64,000 nt of DNA. Origin: Lutraria lutraria (Eukaryota > Mollusca > Bivalvia > Venerida > Mactridae). The position numbers and the translations under genes are program-made. The notes under the pieces are model-generated. The model saw only the letters and a list, made by a program, of their open reading frames with translations, had not been told where the DNA came from and ran no database searches. Numbering within the stretch: the first letter of the stretch is position 1; every line of letters begins with the position of its first letter. The DNA lies in NCBI GenBank assembly GCA_964023205.1, contig OZ026833.1, positions 33,506,830-33,570,829 of the forward strand, given 5' to 3'. This document shows positions 1 through 7,400 of this stretch, piece after piece.

Positions 1-36
1 ACGCCGGCCACGGATCTTTTTTTTATTTTTATTTTT

Positions 37-352
37 CGTTCGTTAGCGTTATACAGGCTTCAAAACATTCCGCAAACACTTGGCGTTTGTTTCTTGAAAT
101 TAAATTAAATAGAAACAGTGTATTTTGTACGTTTTGCATTAATTAATATTCATTTCTGCAATAATAGCGATGTTAATCGCATTTCACGTGGGGTTACTGT
201 AACGAAACCAGCCGTATGACTTTAGTTTGATATGTTGCGCTATGTACCAATCAAGGCTGCTGCATTGTGTTATCATTGCGTGTTGGGTTATTGTCGTTGG
301 CGTCAATATGCATATGGTACGTACGTATCTTACTGTGAATTTCATAAGCAGC
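37..352. other. AT-rich spacer with clustered short dyad symmetries
   Basis: No gene is recognised here. The stretch holds several short perfect inverted repeats: ATTAATTAAT (138-147), GCGAT and ATCGC with a four-base loop (167-180), the E-box CACGTG (185-190), GTTAC-T-GTAAC (193-203) and ATATGCATAT (306-315), followed by a GTAC-rich run (317-324). Overlapping open frames of 67 aa (minus strand, 184-387) and 72 aa (227-445) cross this stretch and run into the minisatellite. They show no recognisable domain and I do not treat them as genes. Confidence 0.6.
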
Positions 353-598
353 GCGTGTGTTAAAGTAACAATTTGTTTTAATATCAATTATATAGAGACT
401 GAACATGTACGGTTACATATGTATGTAAGTCGGAGCGTGTGTTAAAGTAACAATTTGTTTTAATATCAATTATATAGAGACTGAACATGTACGGTTACAT
501 ATGTATGTAAGTCGGAGCGTGTGTTAAAGTAACAATTTATTTTAATATCAATTATAAAGAGACTGAACATGTACGGTTACGTATGTATGTAAGTCGGA
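353..598 (+). repeat. Three tandem copies of an 82-bp minisatellite inside each unit
   Basis: Copies are 353-434, 435-516 and 517-598; each begins GCGTGTGTTAAAG and ends AAGTCGGA. Copies 1 and 2 are identical in the reference unit. Copy 3 differs at three positions: G to A in the TTTGTTTT stretch, T to A in TATATAGAG, and A to G in TTACATATG. The first two copies contain the 10-bp palindrome TACATATGTA (414-423 and 496-505); copy 3 has lost its symmetry. Every 1369-bp unit carries exactly three copies in the same order, so the minisatellite formed before the large array was amplified. One unit has a C to T change in copy 2 (22371). Confidence 0.95.
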
Positions 599-840
599 CA
601 CATGGTGAATCAGTATACATATAATTAGTTGAGTAAGTATAATAGTATGTTAGTGCATGTACATTGATGTGCTTGCATTACCGAATTGCATTTATTTAAA
701 AACTATCAGTCTGAGAATAGTGGAACCGACTAATCGCAGAACAATTCCAAATTGAATGAGGGAGACCAGGCACCGCATTGAAATTGTGTTTCATATATTT
801 GCGAACTTAACAAATTAAGAATGTAAGTAAGCATGTGCGG
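599..840. other. Featureless AT-rich spacer
   Basis: I see no RNA gene, promoter, inverted repeat of note or open frame of useful length here. It contains several GTAAGT strings (for example 823-828) that resemble splice donors, but no exon context supports them. Three of the ten inter-unit substitutions fall here, at unit positions 754, 818 and 826. Confidence 0.5.
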
Positions 841-860
841 AGAGATCTGTCCCACTGATT

Positions 861-896
861 TGGGGGCCGTCTTGTGTCAAACACCCCCTACGCCCC
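861..896. other. G5 tract followed by C5 and C4 tracts
   Basis: GGGGG at 862-866, CCCCC at 884-888 and CCCC at 893-896 form the most GC-rich patch of the unit. G5 and C5 can pair as a short stem with a 17-base loop. ACACCC (881-886) can also pair with GGGTGT (923-928) across the TATA octamer at 912. The patch lies just upstream of that octamer, where it could act as a GC-box-like element; this is inference from position only. Confidence 0.35.
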
Positions 897-911
897 ATGC
901 TAGGTAGGAAC

Positions 912-919
912 TATATAAG
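912..919 (+). promoter_or_regulatory. TATA box of a second possible promoter
   Basis: TATATAAG, a perfect TATAWAAR match, is the same octamer as the one at 1263 and lies 351 bases before it. An initiator-like TTCATTG with its A at 947 lies 35 bases downstream, slightly long for TATA-directed initiation; a start at 942-943 would fit the usual 30-31 bases. A second TCAGTC initiator match lies at 989-994, too far to be served by this TATA. Upstream is the G-tract/C-tract region at 861-896. In AT-rich DNA such octamers can arise by chance, so this is a candidate only. Confidence 0.3.
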
Positions 920-1019
920 CGTGGGTGTGTGAAAGAAGACGACTTCATTGAAATGGCATTCCTTCGTTTCACATTCTCAGATTGCATTCAGTCGAGTAGA
1001 TTTAAACTTGGTAATATGC

Positions 1020-1032
1020 GATAATTTTTATC
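1020..1032. repeat. Short perfect palindrome GATAA-TTT-TTATC
   Basis: Two five-base arms flank a three-T centre. It lies about 75-90 bases downstream of the possible transcription start after the TATA octamer at 912 and contains a T5 run. It could be a weak terminator-like hairpin or an Sm-site-like U tract, but neither is established. No substitution between units was seen within it. Confidence 0.4.
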
Positions 1033-1262
1033 ACACCCTGAAGGTAACGAACACGCATAAACATGCATCATCGATCGACAAAGGGAAATAACCCACTTAC
1101 GTATAGGAAACGCACCCGTCGAGCATATAGCACACCAAGGGAACTGGATGTTTTGGTCATATATCTATGTTTGTCTCTTATATTAATTTCTGCTATCGTA
1201 AAACTTGCCAAGTTTACAGTAATTTGAAACTACTCAAGCGAACACGTGCACAAACACCTTGA
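1033..1262. other. Spacer upstream of the tRNA-like element, with one E-box
   Basis: No gene is seen here. CACGTG lies at 1243-1248, overlapped by GTGCAC at 1246-1251, 20 bases before the TATA octamer at 1263. Five of the ten substitutions fall here, at unit positions 1037, 1046, 1117 and 1126 (the last in two units). ATGCATCATCGATCG and nearby bases are dense in short restriction-type palindromes but have no larger structure that I can see. Confidence 0.5.
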
Positions 1263-1270
1263 TATATAAG
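1263..1270 (+). promoter_or_regulatory. TATA box 31 bp upstream of the tRNA-like element
   Basis: TATATAAG is a perfect TATAWAAR octamer whose first base lies 31 bases before the 5' end of the tRNA-like element, i.e. at -31 to -24. That is the spacing used by TATA-containing Pol III genes such as U6, and also fits upstream TATA elements of some tRNA genes. Together with boxes A and B and the T8 run it forms a complete Pol III-like cassette. I could not recognise a proximal sequence element upstream. The position is seen in the sequence; promoter function is inferred. Confidence 0.45.
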
Positions 1271-1300
1271 TTCCGATTCTCGTCAGACAATGTGCCGCAA

Positions 1301-1312
1301 TGGCGCAGTCGG
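1301..1312 (+). promoter_or_regulatory. Pol III internal promoter box A
   Basis: TGGCGCAGTCGG fits the tRNA A-block consensus TRGCNNARYNGG at every position. It begins eight bases into the tRNA-like element, the normal place for T8 of a tRNA. It repeats every 1369 bases. The match is seen directly; TFIIIC binding is inferred. Confidence 0.8.
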
Positions 1313-1363
1313 TTAAAGCGTCGGACATTGAAAGCTTTCGAGACAGGCAGACTTTTTGTGGCG

Positions 1364-1374
1364 GGTTCGACGCC
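1364..1374 (+). promoter_or_regulatory. Pol III internal promoter box B
   Basis: GGTTCGACGCC fits the B-block consensus GGTTCGANNCC at every position. It starts 51 bases after the end of box A, within the spacing tolerated by TFIIIC. It forms the loop end of a hairpin spanning 1358-1380: five pairs, a G-G mismatch, two pairs and a seven-base loop. The first eight bases of the window (ACGCCGGC) begin inside the same box of the preceding unit. Confidence 0.8.
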
Positions 1375-1385
1375 GGCCACGGATC

Positions 1386-1405
1386 TTTTTTTTATTTTTA
1401 TTTTT
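1386..1405 (+). terminator. T8-A-T5-A-T5 tract, Pol III-type terminator
   Basis: A run of eight T, then A, five T, A, five T follows directly after the tRNA-like element (one base gap). A run of four or more T on the RNA-like strand is the Pol III termination signal, so this fits as its end. The tract is at 17-36 in the first unit and every 1369 bases after. Its length is the same in every unit, which is unusual for a homopolymer repeated more than 40 times. Confidence 0.6.
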
Positions 1406-4400
1406 CGTTCGTTAGCGTTATACAGGCTTCAAAACATTCCGCAAACACTTGGCGTTTGTTTCTTGAAATTAAATTAAATAGAAACAGTGTATTTTGTACG
1501 TTTTGCATTAATTAATATTCATTTCTGCAATAATAGCGATGTTAATCGCATTTCACGTGGGGTTACTGTAACGAAACCAGCCGTATGACTTTAGTTTGAT
1601 ATGTTGCGCTATGTACCAATCAAGGCTGCTGCATTGTGTTATCATTGCGTGTTGGGTTATTGTCGTTGGCGTCAATATGCATATGGTACGTACGTATCTT
1701 ACTGTGAATTTCATAAGCAGCGCGTGTGTTAAAGTAACAATTTGTTTTAATATCAATTATATAGAGACTGAACATGTACGGTTACATATGTATGTAAGTC
1801 GGAGCGTGTGTTAAAGTAACAATTTGTTTTAATATCAATTATATAGAGACTGAACATGTACGGTTACATATGTATGTAAGTCGGAGCGTGTGTTAAAGTA
1901 ACAATTTATTTTAATATCAATTATAAAGAGACTGAACATGTACGGTTACGTATGTATGTAAGTCGGACACATGGTGAATCAGTATACATATAATTAGTTG
2001 AGTAAGTATAATAGTATGTTAGTGCATGTACATTGATGTGCTTGCATTACCGAATTGCATTTATTTAAAAACTATCAGTCTGAGAATAGTGGAACCGACT
2101 AATCGCAGAACAATTCCAAATTGAATGAGGGAGACCAGGCACCGCATTGAAATTGTGTTTCATATATTTGCGAACTTAACAAATTAAGAATGTAAGTAAG
2201 CATGTGCGGAGAGATCTGTCCCACTGATTTGGGGGCCGTCTTGTGTCAAACACCCCCTACGCCCCATGCTAGGTAGGAACTATATAAGCGTGGGTGTGTG
2301 AAAGAAGACGACTTCATTGAAATGGCATTCCTTCGTTTCACATTCTCAGATTGCATTCAGTCGAGTAGATTTAAACTTGGTAATATGCGATAATTTTTAT
2401 CACACCCTGAAGGTAACGAACACGCATAAACATGCATCATCGATCGACAAAGGGAAATAACCCACTTACGTATAGGAAACGCACCCGTCGAGCATATAGC
2501 ACACCAAGGGAACTGGATGTTTTGGTCATATATCTATGTTTGTCTCTTATATTAATTTCTGCTATCGTAAAACTTGCCAAGTTTACAGTAATTTGAAACT
2601 ACTCAAGCGAACACGTGCACAAACACCTTGATATATAAGTTCCGATTCTCGTCAGACAATGTGCCGCAATGGCGCAGTCGGTTAAAGCGTCGGACATTGA
2701 AAGCTTTCGAGACAGGCAGACTTTTTGTGGCGGGTTCGACGCCGGCCACGGATCTTTTTTTTATTTTTATTTTTCGTTCGTTAGCGTTATACAGGCTTCA
2801 AAACATTCCGCAAACACTTGGCGTTTGTTTCTTGAAATTAAATTAAATAGAAACAGTGTATTTTGTACGTTTTGCATTAATTAATATTCATTTCTGCAAT
2901 AATAGCGATGTTAATCGCATTTCACGTGGGGTTACTGTAACGAAACCAGCCGTATGACTTTAGTTTGATATGTTGCGCTATGTACCAATCAAGGCTGCTG
3001 CATTGTGTTATCATTGCGTGTTGGGTTATTGTCGTTGGCGTCAATATGCATATGGTACGTACGTATCTTACTGTGAATTTCATAAGCAGCGCGTGTGTTA
3101 AAGTAACAATTTGTTTTAATATCAATTATATAGAGACTGAACATGTACGGTTACATATGTATGTAAGTCGGAGCGTGTGTTAAAGTAACAATTTGTTTTA
3201 ATATCAATTATATAGAGACTGAACATGTACGGTTACATATGTATGTAAGTCGGAGCGTGTGTTAAAGTAACAATTTATTTTAATATCAATTATAAAGAGA
3301 CTGAACATGTACGGTTACGTATGTATGTAAGTCGGACACATGGTGAATCAGTATACATATAATTAGTTGAGTAAGTATAATAGTATGTTAGTGCATGTAC
3401 ATTGATGTGCTTGCATTACCGAATTGCATTTATTTAAAAACTATCAGTCTGAGAATAGTGGAACCGACTAATCGCAGAACAATTCCAAATTGAATGAGGG
3501 AGACCAGGCACCGCATTGAAATTGTGTTTCATATATTTGCGAACTTAACAAATTAAGAATGTAAGTAAGCATGTGCGGAGAGATCTGTCCCACTGATTTG
3601 GGGGCCGTCTTGTGTCAAACACCCCCTACGCCCCATGCTAGGTAGGAACTATATAAGCGTGGGTGTGTGAAAGAAGACGACTTCATTGAAATGGCATTCC
3701 TTCGTTTCACATTCTCAGATTGCATTCAGTCGAGTAGATTTAAACTTGGTAATATGCGATAATTTTTATCACACCCTGAAGGTAACGAACACGCATAAAC
3801 ATGCATCATCGATCGACAAAGGGAAATAACCCACTTACGTATAGGAAACGCACCCGTCGAGCATATAGCACACCAAGGGAACTGGATGTTTTGGTCATAT
3901 ATCTATGTTTGTCTCTTATATTAATTTCTGCTATCGTAAAACTTGCCAAGTTTACAGTAATTTGAAACTACTCAAGCGAACACGTGCACAAACACCTTGA
4001 TATATAAGTTCCGATTCTCGTCAGACAATGTGCCGCAATGGCGCAGTCGGTTAAAGCGTCGGACATTGAAAGCTTTCGAGACAGGCAGACTTTTTGTGGC
4101 GGGTTCGACGCCGGCCACGGATCTTTTTTTTATTTTTATTTTTCGTTCGTTAGCGTTATACAGGCTTCAAAACATTCCGCAAACACTTGGCGTTTGTTTC
4201 TTGAAATTAAATTAAATAGAAACAGTGTATTTTGTACGTTTTGCATTAATTAATATTCATTTCTGCAATAATAGCGATGTTAATCGCATTTCACGTGGGG
4301 TTACTGTAACGAAACCAGCCGTATGACTTTAGTTTGATATGTTGCGCTATGTACCAATCAAGGCTGCTGCATTGTGTTATCATTGCGTGTTGGGTTATTG

Positions 4401-7400
4401 TCGTTGGCGTCAATATGCATATGGTACGTACGTATCTTACTGTGAATTTCATAAGCAGCGCGTGTGTTAAAGTAACAATTTGTTTTAATATCAATTATAT
4501 AGAGACTGAACATGTACGGTTACATATGTATGTAAGTCGGAGCGTGTGTTAAAGTAACAATTTGTTTTAATATCAATTATATAGAGACTGAACATGTACG
4601 GTTACATATGTATGTAAGTCGGAGCGTGTGTTAAAGTAACAATTTATTTTAATATCAATTATAAAGAGACTGAACATGTACGGTTACGTATGTATGTAAG
4701 TCGGACACATGGTGAATCAGTATACATATAATTAGTTGAGTAAGTATAATAGTATGTTAGTGCATGTACATTGATGTGCTTGCATTACCGAATTGCATTT
4801 ATTTAAAAACTATCAGTCTGAGAATAGTGGAACCGACTAATCGCAGAACAATTCCAAATTGAATGAGGGAGACCAGGCACCGCATTGAAATTGTGTTTCA
4901 TATATTTGCGAACTTAACAAATTAAGAATGTAAGTAAGCATGTGCGGAGAGATCTGTCCCACTGATTTGGGGGCCGTCTTGTGTCAAACACCCCCTACGC
5001 CCCATGCTAGGTAGGAACTATATAAGCGTGGGTGTGTGAAAGAAGACGACTTCATTGAAATGGCATTCCTTCGTTTCACATTCTCAGATTGCATTCAGTC
5101 GAGTAGATTTAAACTTGGTAATATGCGATAATTTTTATCACACCCTGAAGGTAACGAACACGCATAAACATGCATCATCGATCGACAAAGGGAAATAACC
5201 CACTTACGTATAGGAAACGCACCCGTCGAGCATATAGCACACCAAGGGAACTGGATGTTTTGGTCATATATCTATGTTTGTCTCTTATATTAATTTCTGC
5301 TATCGTAAAACTTGCCAAGTTTACAGTAATTTGAAACTACTCAAGCGAACACGTGCACAAACACCTTGATATATAAGTTCCGATTCTCGTCAGACAATGT
5401 GCCGCAATGGCGCAGTCGGTTAAAGCGTCGGACATTGAAAGCTTTCGAGACAGGCAGACTTTTTGTGGCGGGTTCGACGCCGGCCACGGATCTTTTTTTT
5501 ATTTTTATTTTTCGTTCGTTAGCGTTATACAGGCTTCAAAACATTCCGCAAACACTTGGCGTTTGTTTCTTGAAATTAAATTAAATAGAAACAGTGTATT
5601 TTGTACGTTTTGCATTAATTAATATTCATTTCTGCAATAATAGCGATGTTAATCGCATTTCACGTGGGGTTACTGTAACGAAACCAGCCGTATGACTTTA
5701 GTTTGATATGTTGCGCTATGTACCAATCAAGGCTGCTGCATTGTGTTATCATTGCGTGTTGGGTTATTGTCGTTGGCGTCAATATGCATATGGTACGTAC
5801 GTATCTTACTGTGAATTTCATAAGCAGCGCGTGTGTTAAAGTAACAATTTGTTTTAATATCAATTATATAGAGACTGAACATGTACGGTTACATATGTAT
5901 GTAAGTCGGAGCGTGTGTTAAAGTAACAATTTGTTTTAATATCAATTATATAGAGACTGAACATGTACGGTTACATATGTATGTAAGTCGGAGCGTGTGT
6001 TAAAGTAACAATTTATTTTAATATCAATTATAAAGAGACTGAACATGTACGGTTACGTATGTATGTAAGTCGGACACATGGTGAATCAGTATACATATAA
6101 TTAGTTGAGTAAGTATAATAGTATGTTAGTGCATGTACATTGATGTGCTTGCATTACCGAATTGCATTTATTTAAAAACTATCAGTCTGAGAATAGTGGA
6201 ACCGACTAATCGCAGAACAATTCCAAATTGAATGAGGGAGACCAGGCACCGCATTGAAATTGTGTTTCATATATTTGCGAACTTAACAAATTAAGAATGT
6301 AAGTAAGCATGTGCGGAGAGATCTGTCCCACTGATTTGGGGGCCGTCTTGTGTCAAACACCCCCTACGCCCCATGCTAGGTAGGAACTATATAAGCGTGG
6401 GTGTGTGAAAGAAGACGACTTCATTGAAATGGCATTCCTTCGTTTCACATTCTCAGATTGCATTCAGTCGAGTAGATTTAAACTTGGTAATATGCGATAA
6501 TTTTTATCACACCCTGAAGGTAACGAACACGCATAAACATGCATCATCGATCGACAAAGGGAAATAACCCACTTACGTATAGGAAACGCACCCGTCGAGC
6601 ATATAGCACACCAAGGGAACTGGATGTTTTGGTCATATATCTATGTTTGTCTCTTATATTAATTTCTGCTATCGTAAAACTTGCCAAGTTTACAGTAATT
6701 TGAAACTACTCAAGCGAACACGTGCACAAACACCTTGATATATAAGTTCCGATTCTCGTCAGACAATGTGCCGCAATGGCGCAGTCGGTTAAAGCGTCGG
6801 ACATTGAAAGCTTTCGAGACAGGCAGACTTTTTGTGGCGGGTTCGACGCCGGCCACGGATCTTTTTTTTATTTTTATTTTTCGTTCGTTAGCGTTATACA
6901 GGCTTCAAAACATTCCGCAAACACTTGGCGTTTGTTTCTTGAAATTAAATTAAATAGAAACAGTGTATTTTGTACGTTTTGCATTAATTAATATTCATTT
7001 CTGCAATAATAGCGATGTTAATCGCATTTCACGTGGGGTTACTGTAACGAAACCAGCCGTATGACTTTAGTTTGATATGTTGCGCTATGTACCAATCAAG
7101 GCTGCTGCATTGTGTTATCATTGCGTGTTGGGTTATTGTCGTTGGCGTCAATATGCATATGGTACGTACGTATCTTACTGTGAATTTCATAAGCAGCGCG
7201 TGTGTTAAAGTAACAATTTGTTTTAATATCAATTATATAGAGACTGAACATGTACGGTTACATATGTATGTAAGTCGGAGCGTGTGTTAAAGTAACAATT
7301 TGTTTTAATATCAATTATATAGAGACTGAACATGTACGGTTACATATGTATGTAAGTCGGAGCGTGTGTTAAAGTAACAATTTATTTTAATATCAATTAT

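Larger units (their letters stand above)
1..1369 (+). repeat. Reference repeat unit (phase set by window start)
   Basis: This unit is used as the coordinate frame for all sub-features; add 1369k (k up to 46) for other copies. The phase is arbitrary because the array has no visible edge. A more natural biological boundary would be the 5' end of the tRNA-like element at 1294, giving units such as 1294-2662. The unit contains one HindIII site (1332-1337, in the tRNA-like element) that I could find, so HindIII should release a single monomer band. This copy matches what I take to be the consensus at all ten positions where other copies vary. Confidence 0.95.
1294..1384 (+). pseudogene. Degenerate tRNA-like element (tRNA-derived SINE head or tRNA pseudogene), one per unit
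   Basis: This lies at 1294-1384 plus 1369k, giving 46 complete copies (last 62899-62989) and a 15-base tail at 1-15. Box A is at 1301-1312 and box B at 1364-1374; both match the tRNA consensus fully. The D arm folds: 1303-1306 pairs with 1318-1321, including one G-T, around an 11-base loop. The T loop is seven bases (1366-1372). The rest is decayed. The seven bases before box A pair with 1378-1384 at only two positions, so there is no acceptor stem. The five-base stem flanking the positional anticodon (GAA, 1330-1332) has two mismatches. The T stem has G1363 opposite G1375. The variable region is about 21 bases and contains T5 at 1353-1357. No CCA end follows. It is therefore not a working tRNA. 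No copy differs from another here. A short Pol III RNA or a relic SINE are both possible. Confidence 0.75.

Noticed and set aside
190..203. LTR start (TGTAAC near a TG end) of a retrotransposon
   Set aside because: No matching CA end, no paired direct repeat within the unit, no primer-binding site and no reverse transcriptase frame.
184..387. 67-aa open frame on the minus strand, repeated in every unit
   Set aside because: It runs through the dyad-rich spacer into the minisatellite, has no recognisable domain, and is conserved only because the whole unit is. It overlaps another frame on the opposite strand.
227..445. 72-aa open frame on the plus strand
   Set aside because: It overlaps the minus-strand frame, ends inside the 82-bp minisatellite, and shows no family similarity or promoter at suitable distance. 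A hydrophobic patch near residues 13-27 is not enough to call a gene.
862..888. G-quadruplex
   Set aside because: Only one G5 run is present on the plus strand here, and the C-tracts give only two runs on the other strand, so four tracts are not available.
1294..1384. Functional tRNA (positional anticodon GAA, Phe)
   Set aside because: The acceptor stem does not form, the anticodon stem is poor, the variable region is about 21 bases (not expected for tRNA-Phe), and T5 lies inside. The anticodon reading is only positional.
1259..1477. 72-aa open frame on the plus strand
   Set aside because: It reads straight through the TATA octamer, the tRNA-like element and the T-rich tract, which explains its Phe/Ile-rich segment. 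It is a shadow of noncoding structure.
1300..1515. 71-aa open frame on the plus strand
   Set aside because: Its ATG is formed by the last base before box A and the first bases of box A. It crosses the tRNA-like element in another frame and has no recognised domain.
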